Origin: Psococerastis gibbosa
Lineage: Eukaryota > Arthropoda > Insecta > Psocodea > Psocidae
NCBI GenBank assembly: GCA_963971405.1
Contig: OZ020487.1
Coordinates: 13,923,344 to 13,987,343, forward strand
DNA length: 64,000 nucleotides
Direction: 5' to 3'
Numbering within the stretch: the stretch's first letter is position 1; every line of letters starts with the position of its first letter. Shown here one piece after another: positions 35,901 through 48,500 of this stretch. The position numbers were made by a program, and so were the translations under genes. A model generated the notes under the pieces. It ran no database searches, was not told where the DNA came from, and saw only the letters and a program-made list of their open reading frames with translations.

Positions 35901-38900
35901 AAAGAACTAATAATACGTTATTCACTGCACCAGAACTAAAATGTTCCTGAAAGTACTGCTATGTATGTAGTAGACGTATACGCCCTCTACAGCTGGAATA
36001 GGCTTAACCGTTTTATAACTTAAGTAGTAAATTAAATATAACATAAAAAATGACAGTTTAGAGATATCCCGGGATGGCCAATGTCGGTCAGATTCCTCTC
36101 AATACGTAGAAGTCTCCGCCTTAGCTAAGCACACAACAAATTGTACATTTGACTTTTTCTGTTTCAGAACCCTTCTTTCTTCGAAATATTATTTCCTAAA
36201 GAAAATCGAAAACCACTGAAACTTAATTCTTTTCAATATAATGATACCGTTGCATGGAGTAAGGAACAAAAAACTGCAGTTAGGTTAATAGTTAATAGTA
36301 GTGCTAAACCTGCTCCTTATATTGTGTTGGGCGCTCCAGGTACAGGAAAAACTACGGTTTTAGTAGAAGCCATCGTACAGGTCTGTTGTTTTCCTAACTA
36401 GTGGAGTGCAATTAGACAAAAACCTCGGAATCCAGGGACAGTCCATGAATATTTATAAAAAATTTCAAAATGTGTTAGTGGTGTATAGAAAAATGTTAAA
36501 AAAAAAATTTTGCCCGCTCTCAATTTTTAACTTCAGGGTGTGTCAGCATAACTTCCTCTTTTTGTAATGCACGCCATTCTGTCGGTGGATGTCGTAGCGA
36601 AGTGTTTATGGTCTCGTTAGAGAGGTGGGACACGTTTGTCTAAGGCGTACATAGTTCCGAAGATCAAAACAATTAGATCACGTCCCCCATTCTCGATACA
36701 GTGAGTATTATTGGAGCGCCGTAAGTCAAAAATATGGAAAAGCCTCGGAATCCAGGGACAGTCCATGAATATTTATAAAATTTTTGAAAATGAGTTGTTA
36801 GTGGTACATAGAAAAATGTTAAAATTTTTTTTTTTGGCCCGCCCTCAATTTTTATCGACAGGGTGCGGCAGCATAACTTTCTGTTTTGTAATGCGCGCCA
36901 TTTGGTCGGTTTATGTCGTAACAGAGTGTTAGTGGTCTCGTTTGAGAGGCGGGACTATAAAGTTCTGTCATACATAGTTTTGAAGATCAAAACATTAAGA
37001 TCACGTCTTCCAATCTTGATACAATGAGTGTTAGTTGAGCGCCGTGAGTAAAAAAAAGTGGCAACCCTATAGTTTAAAATTGAGAGGGGGCAAAAAATTT
37101 TTTAAAACATTTTTCTATATACTATTAAAAACCCATTTTCAAAGTTTTTATAAATATATATTGACTGAATTCCTAGGCATTACCATTTTTGTTTTACTCA
37201 CGGCGCTCCACTAATACTCATTGTATCGAGATTGGAAGACGTCGTCTAAATGTTTTGATCTTCAAAATTATGTAAGACAGAACTTTATAGTCCCGCCTCT
37301 CGAACGAGACCACAAACACTCCGTTACGACATAATCCGACCGAATGGCGCGCATTACAAAGCAAAAAGTTATGGTGCCACACCTTGGTAGTTAAAAAATG
37401 TTTTTTAAAATTTGTCTATATACCACTAACAACTCATTTTCAAAAATTTTATAAATATTCATGGACTGTCTCTGGATTCCGAGGCTTATCAATTTTTTTG
37501 ACTTACGGAGCTCCACTAATACTCACTATATCGAGAATGGAGGACGTGATCTAAATGTTTTGATCTTCGGAACTATGTACGCCTAAGACAAAAGTGTATA
37601 GTCCCAACACTTCGCTACGACATCCACCGACCAAATGGCGTGCATTACAAAAAGAGGAAGTTATGCTGACACACAATGTAGTTCAAAATTGAGAGCGGGC
37701 AAAAAAATTTTTTTTAACATTTTTCTATGTACCACTTTCGACACATTTTCAAAATTTTTATAAATATTCATGGACTGTCCCTGGATTCCGAGGTTTAACC
37801 ATTTTCTGGTCTAATTGCACTCCACTAAACGTTTCCAGCAGTCCTTCAGGACGGAAGAGCCAAAAGTTTCAATTTAAAATTAATTAATTCTCTCATTAAG
37901 GCGATCCAAGATATTGGCGGACATATCCATGCACAAGGTGCCGTCTGGTTCTGATGGGTACCCTCACATGTAGGGATAGCTGACATACTGCTAAGGTGGC
38001 CGCAACAGCTGTGTCGGTGCCGTACATGATGTAAATACCTATATTGGTCATGCGCAACTGGCAGGAGGACTGGAGTCGTCCTTCGCATCATTACAACAAG
38101 CTACAGGGTCATACCTCACCTCATTGCATACCTCAAGTCACCCCCCCCCCCCGCTCCCGCCGCTCTTCAGAACACTCTGGGGGAAAAAACCTGGGGTTGA
38201 CAACAATATGAGCCCTGAAGCGCCCAGAAGGCCAAAGCACCTATTTGTTAAAAAAATATTACTATTATTTATTATTAATTAATTAGTGTGAGGAGTCACA
38301 TTGGCTGAGCATCAGAGAGGATGAGCTCCTTTTTACACAACTTAAAAGCATGATTTTCGTAGTAGTAAAAATAATGCAAACCGTTACATTATTTAGTTAT
38401 TATTGTTGCAGTTGGTGAAAAATGTTTCTACTAGGATTTTAGTATGTGCTTTAAGTGATCAAGTTTGTGATGATATTGCTCAGAAGGTAGCCAAGTTTGT
38501 ACCATCTACTATCACCCGTTTTATTTCCGATAGCTACGTGGGAGAGCCAAAAGGCTTTCGCTACACAAGAAAGGTATTGATTAAACATTAATACTGAATC
38601 ATTCAATGAGGCAGAAAAAGTTATGCTGTTTCAGGAAAGCTAACATAGCTCCCATATACAATAGTATGTATCGATGAGATACGCTCCTTACATTCCAAAA
38701 TGAACCCATCCTCCCATATTCATATAAAGTAGCCCCCGGATTTCAATGGTGCTAAACCCATTTGCGATTTCTTTAGGGTTATGGCACTATTGAAATCAGG
38801 GTGGGATAGGTTCTATAATAATATTGAATTTCAGTTTTGCTGTACGCAAGATGCGGAAGTGACGGTTTGTACATTAATCGATTCCGTCCGTGCCCAAGAT

Positions 38901-41900
38901 TTGCAGTCTCTCGCTTATACTCACGTGTTTATTGACGAGGCAGGAGGCTTATTGGAGTGTGAAGCTGTCACCGCCATCTTGAAACTTAAGCAAGGAGGAC
39001 AACTGGTAAGTAAGCTACCGGAGAAAAATTTGCAACCACATTAGGCATAAGTAGGTACTAGTCGATCCCTGATTATAAGACTCGATTGGTTAATCACAAA
39101 TGTGGTAACTTAGTTCATTTACATCAACAAAAAACAAGTAATTTGAAGATTGACAGTTATTATTATTGAGGATCTGGGTTCACTTCAAGCGTCTTGTGCA
39201 TAAATCAGGTCCACTTCTATTCTTTTAATCCATTTTTTCAGGAATCAGAGTAGCAAATATAGAATTTTTAATTTAAGAAAATTGGTTGTCTGTAAGTCGG
39301 TGACAACGCCTAAATTACTAAATCGTACATAAATAATATATGGCTGGAAAGAGAAAGAAATGTGGAAAAGTCCATAAGTAGTTTGAATTTTTTAAATAGA
39401 TAATAACGCGGCCTAAAGAGGCCGATTTTTGTTGAAAATCCCCCTGACGTTTCAAACCCCCAAAGCCAAACCCCTTACTTGATCACCAAAATATAACATG
39501 GCCTGAAAGTGGAAGAATAGACGAAGACATGGGTATAATTTAAATTGAAATAGGCCTTCAACAACTGCCCAAAAAATTGCTTTTAACCCGCCCATGCAAT
39601 TCAAATGGGATTGCTGGAAATGTGTCTCAGTTTACTAATTTTGTGTTCCACTCGTGTTTAAGGGGTGAAGGGGTAAATTTGAAACTGTTCATTTTGTATT
39701 TATACTCTTTTGAAACCTTAATTCATACTGTTTCTAATGAGACATTAAAAATTAATTTCGGTTGAAAATTGCAGGCTGTGGAATTTGTTTACTCTATGCA
39801 TGTAAATTGAAAAGTACCCTTTGAACCTGTTTTCCGCCGAAACACGGATGGCTTATACTCTCACCTGACCCTGAACGAAGAGACGGATAGTAAAACTGAA
39901 TAAACCTAAATTTTATATGTCTGGAAAGAGTAAGAGAGGTGGAAAAGAACTAAAGTAGTTTGAAGTTTTCAAATTGATATTAACACCCCCAAAAGCGCGG
40001 CCGAAAAAAGCCTATTTTCGATGAAAATCGGCAAATTCGGGCCAAATTTGGGCGCACCTTTCCACCCCCCCAAAGTCGAACCCCTTGCCCTATCACAACA
40101 AAATATATAGCATAGAAAGAATGGACGAAGACATGGGTTTAATTTAAATTGAGATAGACCTTCTACATCTGCCCAAAAAGTTGCTTTAAACCAGCGTTAC
40201 TGACCCGCGTTCCCGACCCGCGTCACCCATGAACATCACACTTTTCGTACATGCACCTAGTATTCCAGCCAGCGCTAATCGATTTATTAGACGTTATCAC
40301 GTCAAAAGGTGTTATTCTTACCCTTTTGCTATTTAATACTCATTTATCGTCTTAATTAAATACGATGTTTAAAGAGTAGGATAATAGTTTGACTGAGAGC
40401 TACGCGTATTAGCTATGTTTTTATTTTATTTTTATTGATTATTTAACATGCCAACCACAGAACATCAAATATAGATGCCATCATGCCATGCGTACAATAT
40501 TTATTTATTTTTCATTTGGAATTATTCCCTTAATTTCTTTCATATTGTTGCTTATGTAGCGTACTTTATCTGTTTAGGTGCTAGCCGGAGACCAGCTGCC
40601 CCCTATCTCCTTGTTTCTCCTTCTTGAAAGACTGACCAGCACTATTCCATTATACCAGATGTCAAATGGTAAACAATTTTTTTAATCGTATTCTTGAATA
40701 TCTACACGACAGCAGGAGTATAGCTTTATCGGTAGTGGTTCCTACCTATCGTACTAGTAATTGTAGGACACAATAAGTCATACCATATTAGGCAGTGACA
40801 AATAATAATAATCACTCACTTCACTTTTTTCCTTGACCGGTAACCCCAACAACAATTTGTTATTAATCAGCATTATCACGCTCAAGCTTCCGCTTATTGA
40901 GCGATCATAGTGCAGTGGCACTGCAAGATATAAATATAATTGATAATAATTAATAATAATAAACCATTGTATAGTACTCACTCTAGCTTTCTGCAATGAG
41001 TGAGATCCTTCTGAACTCTGAAGGATGTATTTATATATATTTATTATTTATAATATTATATATAATAATCATAATAATAATAATAATAATCAATTCACTT
41101 CACTCACTTTTTTCCTTGACCGGTAACCCCGGACAAGGTGCATATATTGAGAACAACAATTTGTTATTAATCAGCATTATCACGCTCAAGCTTCCGCTTA
41201 TTGAGCGATCATAGTGCAGTGGCACTGCAAGATATAAATATAATTGATAATAATTAATAATGATAAACCATTGTATAGTACTCACTCTAGCTTTTTGCAA
41301 TGAGTGCGATCCTTCTGAACTCTGAAGGATGTATTTATATATATTTATTATTTATACTATTATATATTATTATATATTGATGTAAAATTATATGTATGAT
41401 GAAATGGCTAATAGTCTCTATTTAAAATTAAGTATTTTTTTAATTCTTTTTTTATTTTCCCTATTTTGTTCAATTCTTTTAGTTTAAGTGGCAATTTGTT
41501 AAATATCTCTGGTAAAACTGTTTCATTGAGGCGTCTGCCGTACTTATTATGTGTTATAGGAATATTTTGTCTCAATGTGTCTACATTTCTCAGTTGCCTC
41601 TTATTCTGTGTGTTTCCAACAATTTTACTTAAATACATAAAATAGTTATTCTTAATTATAAGATATTTGTACAGTTTTCCTATTGGTAGTATATCTAGAA
41701 ATCTGTATTTTTCGTCTATATTTTTTAATTTTTTGTTTAATTTATTAGATAGCATGTTTTTTACTATTTTATTTTGCATTTTTTGTATTTTTGTGAGATA
41801 GCTGTTGTTACCTCTCCCCTAAGTTTGTATTCCATAATTTAATACCGATTCTATTAGTGCATGGTAAACCATTTTTAGGGTTTTTAGCGGAAGGCAATAT

Positions 41901-42532
41901 TTTCATTTTTGTATAGCACAACACCCTGACCTCATTTTTTTGTATATACAATCAATTTGATTCTGCCATGTTAGTCTACTGTCCAATATTAACCCAAGGT
42001 ATTTATGCTCCTCCTTAATCTCTATTTCTTCAACACAGTCACAGTTTTTTGAGTTTGTTTGGTGAAGACAGTGATGTGATAATAATCACTTCACTTCACT
42101 TTTTTCCTTGACCGGTAACCCCGGACAAGGTGCATATATTGAGAACAACAATTTGTTACTAATCAGCATTATCACGCTCAAGCTTCCGCTTATCGAGCGA
42201 TCATAGTGCAGTGGCACTGCAGGATATAAATATAATTAATAATAATTAATAATAATTAATAATAATAAACCATTGTATAGTACTCACTCTAGCTTTCTGC
42301 AATGAGTGAGATCCTTCTGAACTCTGAAGGATGTATTTATATATATTTATTATTTATACTATTATATATTATTATGTATTGATGTAAAATTATATGTAGG
42401 CCTATAATGAAATGGCTAATAGTCTGTATTTAAAATTAAGTATTTTTTTAATTCTTTTTTATTTTCCCTATTTTGTTCAATTCTTTTAGTTTAAGTAGCA
42501 ATTTGTTAAATATCTCAGGTAAAACTGTTTAT

Positions 42533-42598
<66 letters not shown>

Positions 42599-45500
42599 TA
42601 ATTCCCAAAATAAATTCAGTTACATAAATTTAGATAATAAATTTTTTTTCTTTGGGTCCCTTGCCATTGTGCAGCCATTTTGCACGTGGAGGCAAGGTGC
42701 CGATAACAATATAAGAACTAAAGATTTAAAGTAGTAATATGTATAAGTACAGATCCATTTGGTATACAGATGGTATGTTGAGAGGCATGTTATTAGAAAT
42801 TCCAAAGTAGTATTGCTTGTTTCATCTTATTTTGAAATATTTTGCGTGTAGGTGCGCCACGAAGTTCTAGAGAAAGAGAAATAACCTTTCCATTAATTAA
42901 GGGGCAATCGCAGGGGCAAAAGCCTAATAAGTGTAAAAATCAAATATCTCATGAAATACCAATTGTAAAGTGTAATGTCATTTCTACAAAAACGATTGGT
43001 GTGGTAGTCCCAAGGGCGGAGTTCAAAAGAACTGTGGCCAATTGGTGGTAGTGAAGGCCACATGTCATTATTCGAAATGTAGATGAGCATTTCCGTTAAT
43101 CCGTTAGTTTTAACGGCTCTGCGATCAATATTTCCTGGGAAAGCGGACATTGTACAAAAAGCGCTTAGTGGGGGTAGGCTACTTCGATTTGCTCTTAAAT
43201 ATTTCAGTATTACCAGTACAGAGAACATTTAGTTGATTGATTGAAAGGTGTCTAAAGAGAAAAAAGGATTGTTGAGGGTTCCCGGAGGATGAGTTCACAA
43301 CCTGTGGCCAATCAGTGTTAGTGATGGCCATCGTATATCAAAATGTAGAGAAGAATTTCTTCTTAGGGATGTGACATTTGTAATAGCTCTCCTATTGGCT
43401 ATTTCCTGTGGAACTCGTCTGATTTCCAATTTCTATTAATTCGGCTGATTGTTTTATATATTTTTTTTGCAGGAAAATACAATAGCCAATACATAACGGT
43501 CTTAAATTCCAATGTCCGTTGTCACGCAAAAATTCTATCAATTACAAATCAGCTCTTCTACGACAATATGCTTCGTTCCAAGGTAATTAGAGGTACCGAA
43601 TTATGCCGATTCGAAAGGAGGTTAATGTTTAGCTTATGAGAAAACCCGAGAGGTATACTGCCATTACACCCTGTCAGCCAAACTGAGGGGGAGAAGCCTT
43701 AAAAGTGTATAAGTCGAATATATCTCAGTATTCTCTTCATAGTCTCTTCAGTATCTTGAAATATCAATCGTAGAATTTTCAAAAATAACACGACAAACAG
43801 AAGAACTTTTCCCGAGTATTTTATATGATAATTTGTCCCTCTTTCTAAGACAGATTGGCCACAATTACTAGATTTGATTCGTACAAAAAACGATTAGTTT
43901 GGCTGTCCCGAGGAAGGAGTACTGTGGCCAATAAATTGGCGTTAGTGAAAGCAACATATCATATAGGTACCGAAATGTAGAGGAGCATTTATGCTATTTG
44001 AATGGATATTTTTGACGGCTCTACGTTTGATTTTTCCTGTGAAAATCGACTTTCTCCTAAAAATCGCGTAGTGACTCTTAAAATGTAATGAAATCGCTTA
44101 TGGATAAACAGTACATGTAATTCAATCGCAATACAATACAGTAGTTAAGTAATAAATTATTGGTTACTTGTATTAATCAAATCAGGTTATTTGTATCAGT
44201 AGACAGTAAGTTAGTAAAAGTTAATTCAATTAGTAATGTTTGCTAGTAATTAATTTCTGTTCACAGCCATTTCTCTAAATTTCTTTTAAAGATGGATACA
44301 TTTTTAGCTGTTTTAATCTCAAGGGGAAGTTTGTTGTAGAAATGTAATCCAGTGAATTCTGTTCGTCTCTGTATTAAGGTAGTTTTGGGTCTGACTTGTA
44401 TTAATGGTTGTGTTTGTATGTATCGTGTGGTATGGTTGTGATTTACTGTCTCCTTTGATTTCTTATTTTTGTATATCTGCAGAATAGATTCTTTCCCAAA
44501 TATTTGTTGAACAGTAAGTGTATTAGATATTTCAAACAAAGTGCTTGTGGGAAAAGTGTTTGGGTTCTTATGTATAATTTTTAGTATTTTCCGTTGCATA
44601 ACATTTAACTTGTCTATGGTGCTTTCAAATGCTCCTCCCCATGCAGTTATTCCATATTGCAGATGTGATTGTTTTTAACAGTATTGGGTTAGCTATATTT
44701 TTGAGTTGTACAAATTTGTAGATAGTCTTTCGAAGTTTTTGTAACGTATAATTTACTGTATGTGGCCTTCCCATTTCAACTTTTCATCAATTATTAGACC
44801 TAAATATTTAGTAGCATTGGTTTGCGTGACATTGTTTACCGTGGCATTCTAGTAGTTAGTAGGTAGTAGGTTAGTAGGCATAGGCTCATAAAACGTCCTT
44901 CAGGACATTATTACAACTACTACTACTACCATTCATACAAATTTAGAGGAACACTTTCTCTAATTACCAAGTCCTCGATATTCCCATGTGTAGTTAGATT
45001 TTGTTCATTATTAATATTAGTATTAATGTAAAGTAATGAAGTAGGCTTATAAATAATAATGCAATCATTGTTGCTACTTGAGTCTGATTGTCTTCTTCAG
45101 TGCACTTACGACCTTTTGAGCGAATATTGCCTTAAAACGGGCTCTGCTGGAGGAGGAGCTGCCCTAATATTCCATGCCATCATTGGACGAGAACATCAAT
45201 CAAGAGGCTGGTCTAACACAGATTACGATTACTACAACGCTGAAGAAATTGAGCAGGTACCTAACTTGAATGTCGGTTGCATGATTTTTAGCAAATAGAT
45301 GAGAGTGTAAATAAAGTAGAAGAAATCGCGCACAATCGTAAGCTAAGTATTGCCGATAGCTGACTAACTTCGGGGGAAAAATGATCCAGTTGTGCGGTTG
45401 CCAACGTAGACTAAATATATATCAGGAAATGAAAAGGAAATGAACAATTAAACAGGCAGGGCTGGTAACAGAATCGCAGGCGCGGCGCAGAAGTTCTATG

Positions 45501-48500
45501 CACTTGACACAACTACCATGCCTGAATTGGGTGAAATGAAATGAAATGAAAAACGACTTTATTGTAAATAAACAAAAGACCAACAATAAGACTATAAAGT
45601 AGGGGCATAGCTAGATTTTGACTGTATTTGGCTTATGGTGAGAGCCACTCGTTTACGCTGGTCACAACTGCGGAATGGTGTCTATCTTCCTATCAGGATT
45701 ATCAATATAATCAAATGGGGTTCTTCAGCGTCAGTTCGCAAGAATTATGACAATTCCAATTTAGTTAATTGAAGGCACAGGGTCTTGTCCCACCAAATAT
45801 GCTGAAGGGGGGGGGGGGGGTACCGACTGTTCCAATCTTGCATTGCAGCCCAGAAAAGGAGAAAAAAAACTGTAATATAATTTCTTAGAAGGTTCACATA
45901 CGAATGATCATTAAAAAATCTCTCCTAAACATATACTTTCTTCGATATTTTAGGTGGTGCACTATGTTAAAGTGCTTTTGGGTGTCTCGGTCACCGAGCA
46001 TGAAATTGGAATTTTGACGCCCTACAATGAGCAAACATGCCGAATTAGAGAGACATTAAAACAGTTTGGATGGTGTAATATTACTGTTGGCGATACAAAA
46101 ACGTTTTTGGGGCAGGGGAGACGCGTTATAATAATATCTACTGTTAGATCTCAGGTGAGTTTTCAACTGGTGTTATTTTTCCAAATTCAATTTTTTCATC
46201 ATTTTCATTTTGACATGAATTAGTAGCTGAACTTAATTTATTTCATTTCATTATTGTTGTTGCAGTCATATAGAAGTTTAAAGAGCGAGAGGATGTTTAT
46301 CGCAATGCTTACAAGGGCAGCTGCTAAGGTGAGAATAACTAAGTTTTTCTCTATTAACCTATGTTTATATTACGTTAGCTCATTTCTGAAATGCAGAGGA
46401 AAGAGTGAACCTGTACCAATTTCCATAGGCGCAAATTCCACCGACCTCGTTTTGCCCCGTGAGCGTGACATTGACGTGGTAGCAGACAGTAAAGACAGTC
46501 TAAAAATGTCTGCTACCACGTCATGTAACGCTCACGGGGCAAAACGGGGTCTGTGGAATCCCCACCATAAACACGCTAGCTTAAATGCATCTTTACGCCT
46601 CACAGAGTCTTAAGAGCAAAGAAGGTCTCGTTGAATTCGAAATTAAATAGTGTTTTGGATATAATTGGAATAGGACACGAATGACGATATAATTTAGGTA
46701 ATACATGCCTCAGTGGAGATAATATAGGTAAGGTGCACATACTTGTATAGTCATTATTTAGGTAGATGGATACCGGCCGCCATACCAAGTTGAATCCAGA
46801 GCAGGTTCAAAGCTGCAGATACTTGGTCGTGTGCACAGTGCCGGTAGGGAAACATGGTAGGACTTGTCCTGGTCACCTCCGAACTAATCGTGTGACTTCA
46901 CTGTGTTTCCCAAGTGGTTCGGAATCCACTATAATCAGGAGGTTCACTGTCCTATGGGCTGGCGTAGACAGTCAAGTTGGGGTCGCTCTATGGGCCCAAA
47001 TATGAGGCCTAAGTCGTTATTAACCCGACTAACACTACTACTACTAGGTAGATGGATAGATTGATAGAAAATCCGCCCATTCATAAAAGAAAATAGGTTC
47101 AAGGTGAGTTTCAAAGCTGTGCTCTCTCAAGCCGAAGCTTGTGGCACATCCACCTAACCGTTATAATCATTATTGAAGAGGATATGTCACGTAGAAAATT
47201 GGCACCACAAAATTTAACACTTTTAATTTTTTATTTAATTAGTTATTTAAAATTTGGCTCATGTAAATTGTAGAAGACTACTTCGTGCATCATATAATCG
47301 GGTATTTTTACTTTTCGGTTTTGTAGTTCTTCCAAAAATCCCAGAATACGCGAAATTTTAGTCCTGTCTGTTCTTCATGAGTAGAGGAAGAAGAACGCAA
47401 TGATCCACAGTAAAATACTTTAATAGTGACCGGTTTCGGATAAAATCCATCATCAGACTAACAACACATGAAAAAACGCCAGCTTATATACTACGGGATA
47501 ATGACTTGCTTTGTGAATTAAATAAAAAAATAAAAAGTCAATAAAAACAACAAAATTTGGGGTGCTCATTTTCTACGTAGCATGTCCTCTTAACATTTAT
47601 ACATGAATTTAAATGTAAAAACAAAGAAGACTATTGTCCTAATACAACAGTGTTCCTGATACTGGCACAGGCTCGTTTATCGCCAAAGATAATAAAAAAC
47701 AAATAAGTTATGCATACTAGTACTGTTAGTACAATAATTAAGTAGAATGCCGTTGTTAAAGCTCATGGTCGGTTACAGTAAATTATGTAAATATTCTATT
47801 TATCCCCCAGAACCAAACTATCAACATGGAAGTGACCTATTGGGTTTTGTTCATATTGATACAATATATAGCCTATGCACGCTAAAAAAATATAGTTGGA
47901 GCCGTTTCTTGAGATGTATTTTTGCCGTTTTTTGGGAGTTTGAGGGCGGGGTGAACCACCCAAAATTTAGTTAGCTCAAAATAGAAATAAAACTTCACTT
48001 CAAATATGCGAGATATGATTTTTGTAAATCTGCATGGCCAGTTTCACCCATCGAATAGTTGGCCCACAAATCTACGGACGGGCAGAAAAACTTTGGAAAT
48101 ATCGAAATTGAATATTTCGACCATCACAAAGCTTTCCTTATCTTAATATTCTAATGCCTCTTCTAACGAAGATTGGCGATCATCATGGCAATTGCAGTCA
48201 TGATGAATTGTGGTTTCCTGTTGCCTACTGCATCCTTATGCTATTGACTCTTCATTGAGTTCCTCCGCCCTCGGCGCCAGTTTCCCACCCTCAGGACAAA
48301 AAAGTGCCCTGCACAAAAAAGACTGTGCTTATCGCTTATCCCAGCTCAAACTCGGTCCCCTATCTGTTGATTAGCCATTGCGCGCTTTCATTTTCCCCAC
48401 GAATAGGCTAAGATTCATAGCCATGAGAGAGTTTCTTCAGTGACTTCGAGGAAGTGAAACATTATTAATAACTTTATATATAAAAAACAAAATTGCACTT

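Noticed and set aside
46254..46613. 119-codon frame starting before helicase exon 12
   Set aside because: Only its part at 46266-46328 is exon; the rest reads through the donor gtgaga into a MITE.
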